Positions 18,943-27,963 of a stretch of DNA of 64,000 bases are shown here, in pieces (the stretch's first letter is position 1; every line of letters starts with the position of its first letter). Source of the stretch: Bradyrhizobium iriomotense (lineage in GTDB: Bacteria > Pseudomonadota > Alphaproteobacteria > Rhizobiales > Xanthobacteraceae); assembly GCF_018130765.1 (NCBI RefSeq), contig NZ_JAFCJZ010000017.1, positions 62,001-126,000 of the forward strand, read 5' to 3'. Position numbers and translations under genes: made by a program. Under the pieces are notes generated by a model. That model was not told the origin of the DNA. It worked only from the letters and a program-made list of their open reading frames with translations, and made no database searches.

Positions 18943-20481
18943 ATGGACGTCGTCACCGACCTCAAGCCGGCCGAACCTTTGCTCGCCTTGCGCGGCATCT
19001 CGAAGCGATTCACCGGGGTCCGTGCACTCGACCGGGTCGACCTCGATGTCCATGCCGGCGAGTTGCATGTGCTGTTCGGCGAGAACGGTGCCGGCAAATC
19101 GACACTGATCAACGTGGTGTCGGGGACGTTCCCGCCCGACGAAGGCACATTCCAATTCGGCGGTGAGGACATCCGCCATCTTACGCCGCAGCGGGCGCGT
19201 GCGATCGGCATCAGTCCGGTATTCCAGGAATTCTCGCTGGTCCCAAGCCTCACGGTGGAAGAGAACCTGTTCCTCGGCCGCGAGATCACGCGCGGCGGCG
19301 TATTGCATGCCCGCGAGATGCGCAAGCGTGCAACCGCGTTGATCGATGAACTCGGCTTCGATCTCGATCCCTCGCAGCGGGTCGACGACCTCTCGCGTGC
19401 GCATCAGCAGATGGCCGAGATCGCCAAGGCCCTACTCGGCCGCGTGCGCCTCCTGATCCTCGACGAGCCGACGGCGTCGCTGACCGAGCGCGAGACCGGC
19501 CGGCTGTTCGAGCTGATTGCCCGCCTGAAGAGCCAGAATATCGGGCTGATCTACGTCTCGCATCGCATGCGCGAGATCCGCGCACTCGCCGACCGCGTGA
19601 CCGTGCTGCGCGATGGCCGCCACATCCGTACCCTCGATGCCGCGACTTCAACCGACAGCGAGCTGGTCGAGCTGATGACCGGCCGCAAGATCGACCTGCT
19701 GTTTCCAACCATCACGCACAAGCCGGACAAGGTCATGGTCGACGTCGAGAACCTGACACTGGCCGACGGAAGCGTGGGCGACGTGAACTTCCACGCCCGC
19801 GCGGGTGAGATCACCGGCGTCGCCGGCCTCGTTGGCTGCGGCAAGTCAGAGCTGATCCGCGCTATCTACGGAATCGAACCGATCGTCTCCGGCACGGTCC
19901 GGATCGATGGCTTGCCTTACGAATTCCCCGCGCCACGGCGAAGCCTGAAGCATGGGATCGCCTACTTCCCTGCCAACCGGATCGCCGAAGGGCTCGCGCT
20001 GTCGCGCCCGATCCGCGAGAACGCATCGATGACCGTGCTCGACCTGCCCGCCTTCGCCCGCTTCGGCGTGCTGCGGCAGGCGGTGGAACGCACCGCGATC
20101 CAGGGCGTCATGGAGCAGTTGCAGCTCAGGCCGCCGAACATCGAGCGGACTGCTGGCGCCCTGTCCGGCGGCAACCGTCAGAAGGTGATGCTCGGCCGCG
20201 CGCTGACGCGCGAACTGACCGTGTTCCTGTTCGATGAGCCGAGCGTCGGCATCGACGTCGGCGCCAAGCTCGAGGTTTACGAATTCATGAAGCGCCTGGT
20301 CGAGGCCGGCGCTGCCGTGATCGTGGTGTCGTCGGAGCTGCCGGAGGTGCTGGCGCTATCGAACCGGCTCTACGTCATGCACCATGGGCAAATCGCTGCA
20401 GAGCTGACGGGCGCGGAGAAGACCGAGCAGAACGTGCTGGCGAGCTTCTTTAGAGAGCATCTTGTCACGGAGGTCGCATGA
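18943..20481 (+). CDS. ribose/sugar-type ABC transporter ATP-binding protein (two ATPase domains)
   Basis: A 512-residue fused double ATPase like RbsA or MglA. Domain one has Walker A GENGAGKST at about residue 48, Walker B LLILDEPTASL and RAHQQMAEIAKAL. Domain two has the degenerate Walker A GLVGCGKSE near residue 303, a full LSGGNRQK signature and FLFDEPSVGIDVGAK. This one-good, one-weak arrangement is normal in the family. The preceding binding protein and the two downstream permeases complete the importer. Its stop overlaps the first permease start by four bases. Confidence 0.95.
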   Translation: MDVVTDLKPAEPLLALRGISKRFTGVRALDRVDLDVHAGELHVLFGENGAGKSTLINVVSGTFPPDEGTFQFGGEDIRHLTPQRARAIGISPVFQEFSLVPSLTVEENLFLGREITRGGVLHAREMRKRATALIDELGFDLDPSQRVDDLSRAHQQMAEIAKALLGRVRLLILDEPTASLTERETGRLFELIARLKSQNIGLIYVSHRMREIRALADRVTVLRDGRHIRTLDAATSTDSELVELMTGRKIDLLFPTITHKPDKVMVDVENLTLADGSVGDVNFHARAGEITGVAGLVGCGKSELIRAIYGIEPIVSGTVRIDGLPYEFPAPRRSLKHGIAYFPANRIAEGLALSRPIRENASMTVLDLPAFARFGVLRQAVERTAIQGVMEQLQLRPPNIERTAGALSGGNRQKVMLGRALTRELTVFLFDEPSVGIDVGAKLEVYEFMKRLVEAGAAVIVVSSELPEVLALSNRLYVMHHGQIAAELTGAEKTEQNVLASFFREHLVTEVA

Positions 20482-21497
20482 GCACGGTTGTGACCGCCGG
20501 GATGCCTCGACGATCGACGCATCTCGGCCGATCGATCGTCGGGCGGATCGGATTCCTTCCGGCATTGCTGGTCGCCCTCATCGTTGGCATGTCGGCAATC
20601 GATCCCCAGTTCTACGGCCTTATCAATATCCTCAACATCCTGCGTAACGCTTCACTGCTGGCGATCGTCGCCTGCGGCCAGGCGCTGGTGATCGTCGCAG
20701 GCGGCTTTGACCTTTCGGTCGGCGCGGTCGTCGCGCTGGCAAGCGTGGTGACCGCCAAGACCATGGCGGCGACCGCCGCCGCATTCCCCGGCAACACCGC
20801 GCTGGTCATCGCAAGCGGGGTCGCCGCAGGGATCGGCTGCGGGCTGGTGGTTGGGCTCGTCAACGGCTTCTGCGTCGCGAAGCTGAAGGTCTCCGGCTTC
20901 GTGGTCACGCTCGGCACGATGTCGGCGACCGCCGGTGTCGGTCTCATGATCACGAGCGGCATCCCGGTTTATGGCATGCCCGACAGCTTCGTGAAGGGAT
21001 TTGGCCGCGCGCAGCTGTTCGGCCTGCCGACCGCCGTCTATGCTGCGCTTGCCGTCATTGCCGTGATGATGTTCGTGCAGCGGCGCACGCTGTTCGGCCG
21101 CTATGTCTATGCGATCGGCGGCAATGTCGATGCCGCCGTCGTCTCAGGCGTGTCGATCCAGCGCCACATCGTCGGCACCTACGCCGTGTCAAGCGTGCTG
21201 GCAGCCCTCACCGGTATTCTGCTCACCGCACAGGTTGGCTCCGGCCAGGCCAGCTTTGGCGGCGACCGCATGATGCTGCAGTCGATCGCTGCGGCCGTGA
21301 TCGGCGGGGTCTCCTTGCGCGGCGGTGTCGGCCGCGTCGAGATTGTGGCCATCAGCGCGCTGTTCCTGACCATTCTCGGCAATGCGCTCAACCTGCTGCA
21401 TGTCGACTCCCGTCTGCAACCGGTCTTCCTCGGCATCATCATGGTGGCGGCCGTGGCGCTGGATGAACTGAGCCGACGGAGCAAGGCCCGTGTCTGA
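20478..21497 (+). CDS. ribose/sugar-type ABC transporter permease 1
   Basis: A 339-residue inner-membrane permease of the BPD_transp_2/RbsC family, about 8-10 hydrophobic segments. Family marks are ILRNASLLAIVACGQALVIV, the GGFDLSVGAVVAL motif near residue 75, FGRYVYAIGGN and the GGVSLRGGVGR loop. ATG 20478 overlaps the ATPase stop (ATGA). A second, non-identical permease follows, so the channel is probably a heterodimer, unlike the RbsC homodimer. Confidence 0.94.
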   Translation: MSTVVTAGMPRRSTHLGRSIVGRIGFLPALLVALIVGMSAIDPQFYGLINILNILRNASLLAIVACGQALVIVAGGFDLSVGAVVALASVVTAKTMAATAAAFPGNTALVIASGVAAGIGCGLVVGLVNGFCVAKLKVSGFVVTLGTMSATAGVGLMITSGIPVYGMPDSFVKGFGRAQLFGLPTAVYAALAVIAVMMFVQRRTLFGRYVYAIGGNVDAAVVSGVSIQRHIVGTYAVSSVLAALTGILLTAQVGSGQASFGGDRMMLQSIAAAVIGGVSLRGGVGRVEIVAISALFLTILGNALNLLHVDSRLQPVFLGIIMVAAVALDELSRRSKARV

Positions 21498-22503
21498 CCT
21501 AGAATTGTCCATGACAACCGAGCAGACCAACCGCAACAATTCGTTTTCGAGCGAATGGCTGTGGCGCGCGGTGCTGCCGATCGCGCTGGTTGCGCTGCTG
21601 CTCGGCTTTGCCGCCGTCGATCGCAGCGTGCTCTCCCCGGCCAATCTGCTCAATATCGCGCAACAGACCAGCTATCTGGCGCTGTTTGCCATGGCGCAGA
21701 CCGTGGTGATCCTCACCCGCGGCTTCGACCTCGCACTTGGGCCGGCCGTTTCGATGGTCAGTGTCGGCACCGCGCTGGCGATGGCCGGCGCCACGGCAGC
21801 CGGCCATGATCCCTCGACTGTGCTGCTCGCCGGGCTCGGCGCCGGCTTCGGCCTCGGCATCGCCTGCGGCCTGTTCAATGGCGTGGTCATCGCGCTGCTT
21901 GGCGTCAGCCCCTTCGTTGCGACGCTGGGCAGCTACAACATCGCGATCGGCGTCGCCACCACCCTGTCCGCCGGGCGTCCGGTCCAGGGGGTGCCCAAAC
22001 TGTTCTCGCAGCTCTTCTACAGCGGCAGTATTTTTGGCATCCCGGCAGCCATTGTCATCACGCTTGCCATTGGCTTGGTGCTGCATCTGATGCTCGGCCG
22101 CACGGTGTTCGGTCGCTCGCTCTACATCATCGGGACCAACCCACGCGCCGCGACGGTCGCCGGCCTGCCAGTCAAGCGGATCCTGATCGGCACTTATGTG
22201 CTGTGTTCGACGCTCGCCGCGCTCGGCGCGATCATGATGACCGCGCGCACCGGCTCGGGCGAGCCGAACCTCGGTGGCTCGTTGTCATTGCAGGCTATCG
22301 CCGGCGCCGTGGTTGGCGGAACGAGCCTGGCAGGCGGACGCGGCGGGGTCGGCACTGCCGTGCTCGGCGCCCTGTTCGTCACGATCCTGTCCAACGGCAT
22401 GAATCTCACTCGCATCGACGGTTACATCCAGATGGTCGTGCTCGGCGCCATCGTCATCATCGGTGTGCTGCTCGATCGCCTGCGACTGGAGCGACGCCGA
22501 TGA
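21490..22503 (+). CDS. ribose/sugar-type ABC transporter permease 2
   Basis: A 337-residue permease of the same family as its neighbour, with TRGFDLALGPAVSMVSV in place of the GGFDLSVG motif, FGRSLYIIGTNPRAA and GGTSLAGGRGGVG. I choose the GTG at 21490, which has GGAG nine bases upstream and overlaps the previous stop by 8 bases; ATG 21511 is the alternative. The stop overlaps the next gene (ATGA), so the transporter and molybdenum hydroxylase genes are translationally coupled, a strong hint that the imported compound is the hydroxylase substrate. Confidence 0.93.
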   Translation: MSDLELSMTTEQTNRNNSFSSEWLWRAVLPIALVALLLGFAAVDRSVLSPANLLNIAQQTSYLALFAMAQTVVILTRGFDLALGPAVSMVSVGTALAMAGATAAGHDPSTVLLAGLGAGFGLGIACGLFNGVVIALLGVSPFVATLGSYNIAIGVATTLSAGRPVQGVPKLFSQLFYSGSIFGIPAAIVITLAIGLVLHLMLGRTVFGRSLYIIGTNPRAATVAGLPVKRILIGTYVLCSTLAALGAIMMTARTGSGEPNLGGSLSLQAIAGAVVGGTSLAGGRGGVGTAVLGALFVTILSNGMNLTRIDGYIQMVVLGAIVIIGVLLDRLRLERRR

Positions 22504-23375
22504 CAGCTGGTACCCTCGCGCAAGGCGAAGCGACTGGAACATTCTATATCGCATCGTCGTTGGCCGCGGCCCTCGATGCGCTGAACGACTACGGCCCGGA
22601 AGGCGCGGCCTTTGCCGGCGGCACCTGGATCATGCGCGCGCCGATCCGGCATCAACCGCTCAAGACCCGCCATGTTGCGATCGGGAAAATTCCCGAGCTG
22701 ACCGAGATCCGGATCGGCACCGATGCGATCGAAATCGGCGCGGCAGTCACGCACGCCGCGCTGGCCTCGGCTTTGGCCGATCTGCCCGACTTCGCGGTCC
22801 TCACGGCCGCCGCGGGCCGCTCTGCGAACCCGGCGATCCGCTCGCTGGCGACGATCGGCGGTAATCTCGCGACATCGGACTTTTCCGCGGCAGATTGCGT
22901 GCCCGCCCTGCTCTGCCTCGATGCCCAAATCGAAGTCTCAAGCCGAAGCGGCCGCGAACGCATGAGCCTCGAGGCATTCCTGACGCAGCGATCGACATTG
23001 GCGCCGGGCCGGCTGCTCACCAAGATCGTGGTGCAGCGATCCCGGCACAAGACTGCGCATGCGCGACTGCCATTGCGTAAGGCTGGCGACTATCCGGTCG
23101 CCATCGTGAGCCTGTCCTTCGATGTCGACACTGCGAACTACGTACGGGCGGCGCGGATCGCGATCGGTTCGGTCGAGACGGTCGCACGCCGCTGGGATCG
23201 GCTCGAAGCGGCTCTACTTGATCGCCCGCTCGCCCCCGCACGAGCCGCGGATGTCGCCGCCGAACTGGCTGGTGAATTCGTCGGCCGCGAGAGCGTCGAG
23301 GTTCCCCCCTGGTATCGCGTCAGTGTGCTGCCCCGCCTCGTCCGGCGAGCGACTGCCGCGGCGCTTGGCGCCTGA
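22500..23375 (+). CDS. FAD-binding medium subunit of a xanthine-dehydrogenase-family hydroxylase
   Basis: A 291-residue CoxM/medium-subunit type protein. The FAD-binding part has FAGGTWIMRAPIRH and, near residue 120, a SANPAIRSLATIGGNLATSDFSAAD-type segment that marks the second flavin loop, followed by a C-terminal CO_deh_flav domain. It transfers electrons from the iron-sulfur subunit onward. It begins inside the preceding permease gene by ATGA overlap, and the small and large subunits follow at 23396 and 23868 in the common order medium-small-large. Confidence 0.92.
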   Translation: MTAGTLAQGEATGTFYIASSLAAALDALNDYGPEGAAFAGGTWIMRAPIRHQPLKTRHVAIGKIPELTEIRIGTDAIEIGAAVTHAALASALADLPDFAVLTAAAGRSANPAIRSLATIGGNLATSDFSAADCVPALLCLDAQIEVSSRSGRERMSLEAFLTQRSTLAPGRLLTKIVVQRSRHKTAHARLPLRKAGDYPVAIVSLSFDVDTANYVRAARIAIGSVETVARRWDRLEAALLDRPLAPARAADVAAELAGEFVGRESVEVPPWYRVSVLPRLVRRATAAALGA

Positions 23376-23395
23376 ACGAGATTACGGAGGTGAAC

Positions 23396-23854
23396 ATGGC
23401 CCTGAGCCTGACCGTGAATGGCGACCGCCGCGCTTCAGCCGCCGATCCCGTGACCCCACTGGTCGACATCCTGCGCGAGGAATTCCATCTCACCGGCACC
23501 AAGCCGGTGTGCCGCGAAGGCTTTTGCGGTGCCTGCATGGTGCTGGTCGACGACAGGCCGACCCCATCATGCCTGATGCCGGCAGCGCTCGCCGAGGGTT
23601 CTGATATCCGAACAGTCGAGGGTCTTGGCACTGGCGATGCGCTGACCGCAATCCAGGTCGCGCTCGAAACCTGCGACGCGGTCCAATGCGGCATGTGCTT
23701 CCCGGGCATGGTGGTGACCCTGACACATCTTCTGGCGACCTCCCCCGAAGCAACGCGCGACGACATCCGCGCTGCGCTGAGCGGCAACATCTGCCGTTGC
23801 ACCGGATATGAGCGCATCGTCGACGCCACGCTGTCTGCACTTGCCGTGAAATGA
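23396..23854 (+). CDS. (2Fe-2S)-binding small subunit of a xanthine-dehydrogenase-family hydroxylase
   Basis: A 152-residue protein with two iron-sulfur domains. The plant-ferredoxin-type part has CREGFCGACMVLVDD and a later Cys at PTPSC. The helical domain has QCGMCFPGMV and the GNICRCTGYERIV motif. All eight expected cysteines are present. GGAGG at 23386-23390 supports ATG 23396 over the GTG two codons earlier. It links the molybdenum site of the large subunit to FAD in the medium subunit. It is encoded 20 bases after the medium subunit. Confidence 0.94.
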   Translation: MALSLTVNGDRRASAADPVTPLVDILREEFHLTGTKPVCREGFCGACMVLVDDRPTPSCLMPAALAEGSDIRTVEGLGTGDALTAIQVALETCDAVQCGMCFPGMVVTLTHLLATSPEATRDDIRAALSGNICRCTGYERIVDATLSALAVK

Positions 23855-23867
23855 CCGAGGGCTGCCC

Positions 23868-26243
23868 ATGTCCGAAATCTCTGCCACCATGGATTTCCGC
23901 CGTCGCGATGCGCGCGACAAGCTGCGCGGCCGCACGCGCTACACCATGGATCGCTACCTGCCCGGCATGCTGCACGCGGCTGTGCTGCGCGCCAACGTGG
24001 CCTCGGGGCGCATCGTCCGCCTCGACACGTCGCGCGCCGCACGCATGCGCGGCGTGCGCGCGATCGTCACCGCGGCGGATGCCCCCGGCAAGATCGGGAT
24101 CGGTATCGCCGACCACCCGCTATTTGCCCGCGACGTGATCCGCTATGACGGCGAGCCGTTGGCGGCGATCGCAGCCGACACGCTTGCGCAAGCGCAGGCC
24201 GCGCTTGCGACGATCGATGTCGAGATCGCGCCACTTCCGGCCGTGCTCACCATGGCGGAATCCCTCGCACCGGCTGCACCGCTGGTTCATCCCGACTGGC
24301 GCGACTACGAGGTGCTGTTCGAAGGCGGCGCGCGTTCGGGCAACGTCGCCTGGGAGGCAACGGTGGTCCGCGGCGACGTCGACGCCGCCTTCGCAAGATC
24401 CGACGTCGAGATCGTCGAGAGCAGTTTTCGCGTTGGCCGCCAGAACCATGTGGCATTCGAGCCACGCGCTGTCGTCGCGAGCTATGAGGACGGGCGATTC
24501 CATATCGAGACCTCGACACAGGTTCCCTGGACGATCCGCAATGCGACCGCGCGGATCCTCGGCGTTCCCCCCTCGCAGGTACGGGTCACAGTGCCGCCGG
24601 TGGGCGGAGCCTTCGGCCTCAAATTCGATCTCGCCATCGAGCCATTCGCGGCCCTGCTCGCGCGCGCCAGCGGACAACCGGTGCGGCTGGTCAATTCGCG
24701 CGAAGAGGAGATGCTGACCTGCCTGTTCCGCGAGAACGCCGAGATTCGCATTCGCTCGGCAGTGACGCGCGATGGCGAGATCGTCGGACGCGAGGCGGTT
24801 GTCCTGATGGATTGCGGCGCCTATGGCGGCGAGCAGATCTTCCTGACCACCATGACCGCCCATACGCTTGGCGGAAACTACCGGCTCGGGTCGACGCGCC
24901 TAGTCTCGCGCGCGGTCTACACCAACACCGCACCGAACGGTGCCTTCCGCTGCTGCAATGGTGTCTATTGCACTTTCGCGCTGGAGCGACACACCGACGA
25001 GATCGCGGCGCGGATCGGCATGGATCCCCTCGCCTTCCGCCGCCGCAACGTGCTCGGCGACGGCGATCTCGGCGCCACCGGTCAGGTGTTCGAGGGCAAT
25101 GTGCTCGCCCCGATGCTCGATCGGATGGATACGCTGCGCGAAGCGGCCGCACCCTCCCGCACGCTGGCCGACGGCCGATTGTTCGGACGCGCCACCACGG
25201 TCGGCACATGGTTCGTGTTCGTCGGCCCCTCGGCCGCGACCGTCAACATGAATGCCGATGGAACAGTCACGCTCGTGACATCGGGTGTCGAGATCGGTTC
25301 TGGCTCGATGATGCAGAGCCTTCCCCAGATCGTCGCCGGCACGCTCGGTCTCAAACCCGACGACGTCGTGGTGCGCGCGGCCGATACCGACGCGGCCGGC
25401 TACGACGTCGGTGTCGGCGGCGGTCGCACCACAGTGTCGCTCGGCGCGGCAAGCCTTTCGGCAGCGCAGGAGGTGCGAACCAAGCTGCTGAAGGTCGCCT
25501 CGGAGATGATCGAAGCGGCGCCCGAGGACCTGGTGATGCGCCAGGGGCGGATCGAGATCGCCGGCGCGCCCGGCTCTGGTCGTACAATCGCTGACGTCGC
25601 AACCCGCGCACAGGCTCAACTCGGTCCGGTTTCCGGCACTGGCGCCTTCACGGGCGCGGGCGTGCCGGCGATGCCGGGTTGTGTCGCCGGACACTTCATC
25701 GACGCGATCGATATCCCGGTGTTCGCTGTCCATGACTGCGATGTCGCGGTCGATCCCGAGACGGGACATGTCGAGGTACTGAACTATCGCGTCGTGCAGG
25801 ATGTCGGCCGCGCGTTGAATCCGCGCGCGATCCATGGCCAGATCCAGGGCGGCGTCGTGCAAGGCCTGGGCTATGCCCTGCACGAAGAGGTGACGATCGA
25901 CACACATGGCCGAGTCCGCCAGAACGGCTTCGAGACCTACCGCTTGCCGCTGGCGCTCGACGTCGTTCCGGTCGAGATCAGCCTGTACGAAGGCGCGCCG
26001 TCGGTCGGGCCGCTCGGCACCAAAGGTGCCGGAGAGGTGCCGATCCTGAACGTCGGCGCGACCATCGCCTGCGCGGTGGCGAACGCGACCGGAAAGCGTG
26101 TCCAGGAACTGCCGCTGACGCCGCCGCGGGTGCTCGAACTGCTGCTCGACCGCAAGGGTGAGCTCAGCCTCTCCCACATCGCCGAGGCCTGGGTCGACAA
26201 TCTGGTGCGACCGCACGGCACGGCTGCCCAGAATCGAAAGTGA
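23868..26243 (+). CDS. molybdopterin-binding large subunit, xanthine-dehydrogenase family
   Basis: A 791-residue CoxL-like catalytic subunit, normal in length. An N-terminal Ald_Xan_dh domain (about 15-125) precedes the molybdenum-binding half, with VGGAFGLKFD at about residue 245 and the catalytic glutamate in GTKGAGEVPILNVGA near the C-terminus. The loop that reads CSFR in CO dehydrogenase or GAGRPE in many hydroxylases reads GAFRCCNGVYCTFALE here, with three cysteines, so substrate class is open. Neighbouring HyuBA genes suggest an N-heterocycle that is hydroxylated and then ring-opened. Confidence 0.93.
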   Translation: MSEISATMDFRRRDARDKLRGRTRYTMDRYLPGMLHAAVLRANVASGRIVRLDTSRAARMRGVRAIVTAADAPGKIGIGIADHPLFARDVIRYDGEPLAAIAADTLAQAQAALATIDVEIAPLPAVLTMAESLAPAAPLVHPDWRDYEVLFEGGARSGNVAWEATVVRGDVDAAFARSDVEIVESSFRVGRQNHVAFEPRAVVASYEDGRFHIETSTQVPWTIRNATARILGVPPSQVRVTVPPVGGAFGLKFDLAIEPFAALLARASGQPVRLVNSREEEMLTCLFRENAEIRIRSAVTRDGEIVGREAVVLMDCGAYGGEQIFLTTMTAHTLGGNYRLGSTRLVSRAVYTNTAPNGAFRCCNGVYCTFALERHTDEIAARIGMDPLAFRRRNVLGDGDLGATGQVFEGNVLAPMLDRMDTLREAAAPSRTLADGRLFGRATTVGTWFVFVGPSAATVNMNADGTVTLVTSGVEIGSGSMMQSLPQIVAGTLGLKPDDVVVRAADTDAAGYDVGVGGGRTTVSLGAASLSAAQEVRTKLLKVASEMIEAAPEDLVMRQGRIEIAGAPGSGRTIADVATRAQAQLGPVSGTGAFTGAGVPAMPGCVAGHFIDAIDIPVFAVHDCDVAVDPETGHVEVLNYRVVQDVGRALNPRAIHGQIQGGVVQGLGYALHEEVTIDTHGRVRQNGFETYRLPLALDVVPVEISLYEGAPSVGPLGTKGAGEVPILNVGATIACAVANATGKRVQELPLTPPRVLELLLDRKGELSLSHIAEAWVDNLVRPHGTAAQNRK

Positions 26244-26249
26244 CGCATT

Positions 26250-27941
26250 TTGACCATTGAAACCAGCGTGTCCGCCGCGTCGTTCGATCCAGTCACCCAC
26301 GAGATCATCCAAGGCAAGCTGCTCTCCGTCGTCGATGAAATGGCGATCGTGATGACGAAGACCAGCATGAGCCCGGTGATCTACGAGGTGCTGGATTTCG
26401 CATGCGGCATCTGCAATGCGCGCGGAGAGCTCATCGCGCAGACCAACGGGATTACGCTGTTTACCGGAACGTTCGGCGCGCAGATCCGCAGCGTCATCGA
26501 CCGGTTCGGTGGGTCGATTTTTCCCGGAGATGTGATCGTCACCAACGACCCTTTTGGCGGCGGCACCCATGCCTGTGATTTCGCGATCGTGCGTCCGGTG
26601 TTCGCCGAAGGCCGACTGATCGCGTTTGCCATCAATGTCGCGCATTGGCTGGACGTCGGCGGCGTGATTCCTGGAAGCCTGCCGCCCAATGCGACCTCGA
26701 TCTTTCAGGAAGGGCTGCGGCTGCCCTGCGTGAAGATCGCCGAAAGAGATCAATTGGTCGAGAGCATCGTCGAAATCATCCGCGAGAACGTCCGGCTTCC
26801 CGATATGGCCATCGGCGACCTCCATGCCCAGCTCGCCACCGTCCGAATCGCCGATCAGAGGCTGCAGGAGGTGGTCGGCCGATACGGTGCTGACACACTG
26901 CTCGCTTCGTTCGATCAGCTGCTGCGAGATTCCGAGAATAGGGCCAGGGAACTCATCCGATCGCTGCCGAATGGCGAGTACATCGCCACCGACGTGATCG
27001 ACGGCGATGGCGTCAGTCCGCTTCCCATCGAGGTCAGGGTTGCGGTTCGTATCGCAGGTGACAGCATGGAGGTCGACTTCACGGGCTGCCCCTCGGCGTG
27101 CGCCGGTCCGATCAATTGTGCCCGCGGCGCACTGCACTCCGCAGTGAAGACCGTCTTCAAAGCCCTGGTCGCACCCTACGAGCCCTCGAACGAGGGCTGG
27201 TTTCGCCCGCTGTCGATCTTGGCCCCGCAAGGCACGCTGTTTACCGCCGAGCGGCCGTCTCCCACCGGCTGGTATTATGAAGGGTCGGTGCACGCCTCCG
27301 AGTTGGTCTGGAAGGCGCTGGCGCCGATCCTGCCCGAACGATTTTCCGCCGGCTCCTACACCAGTCTCTGCGTCACCTACATCGCCGGACATGATGAAGC
27401 CGGCGACTTGTTCGTCCATATCGAACCCGAGCACGGAGGTTGGGGCGCTTGCCACGACAGCGACGGCGCCAATGCGCTGATCGCGCTGACCGACGGCGAT
27501 ACTTACAACTACTCCATCGAACTGATCGAAGCCAAGTTTCCGCTGCTGGTCGAACGCTACGGCTTCAATGTCGAAGGCGGTGTCGGTGCCGGCCGTTTTC
27601 GTGGCGGATACGGTCTGGTGAGAGAGTATCGGATCCTGGCCGAGCGCGCCGAGGTCTATTGCGGCTTTGGGCGGACCGTCACGCCGCCATGGCCGATGGA
27701 CGGCGGCGAGTACGGATCGGTCAACTATCTTGAAATCGTAAAGGCCGACGGAAACATCCTGAAGCTCGGCCGATCGCCGACCAGGCCGGTTGGCCAGGGC
27801 GACCGTGTCAAGATCGTGACGGGCGGCGGCGGTGGTTGGGGAGCGCCATCGGACCGGGCCTCCGCAATGGTGACAGCCGATATCGAGAGCGGACTGATCG
27901 CCCGGGAAGATGCGCAGCGCATTTACGGAAGACAGCAATGA
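26250..27941 (+). CDS. hyuB: hydantoinase/oxoprolinase family protein, subunit B (second copy)
   Basis: A 563-residue HyuB-family protein of usual length. It starts FDPVTHEIIQGKLLSVVDE and has VTNDPFGGGTHACDF, HWLDVGGVIPGS and a GGGGGWGAPSDR glycine-rich end. Only a TTG at 26250 gives a full N-terminus; no ATG occurs until about residue 31, inside the conserved domain. It is six bases after the large hydroxylase subunit and 22 before its hyuA partner. The B-A order is the reverse of the pair at 13681, and the sequences are clearly different, so this is not a recent duplication. Confidence 0.9.
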   Translation: MTIETSVSAASFDPVTHEIIQGKLLSVVDEMAIVMTKTSMSPVIYEVLDFACGICNARGELIAQTNGITLFTGTFGAQIRSVIDRFGGSIFPGDVIVTNDPFGGGTHACDFAIVRPVFAEGRLIAFAINVAHWLDVGGVIPGSLPPNATSIFQEGLRLPCVKIAERDQLVESIVEIIRENVRLPDMAIGDLHAQLATVRIADQRLQEVVGRYGADTLLASFDQLLRDSENRARELIRSLPNGEYIATDVIDGDGVSPLPIEVRVAVRIAGDSMEVDFTGCPSACAGPINCARGALHSAVKTVFKALVAPYEPSNEGWFRPLSILAPQGTLFTAERPSPTGWYYEGSVHASELVWKALAPILPERFSAGSYTSLCVTYIAGHDEAGDLFVHIEPEHGGWGACHDSDGANALIALTDGDTYNYSIELIEAKFPLLVERYGFNVEGGVGAGRFRGGYGLVREYRILAERAEVYCGFGRTVTPPWPMDGGEYGSVNYLEIVKADGNILKLGRSPTRPVGQGDRVKIVTGGGGGWGAPSDRASAMVTADIESGLIAREDAQRIYGRQQ

Positions 27942-27963
27942 CACTTGGCCAGGGGTCCACTGC

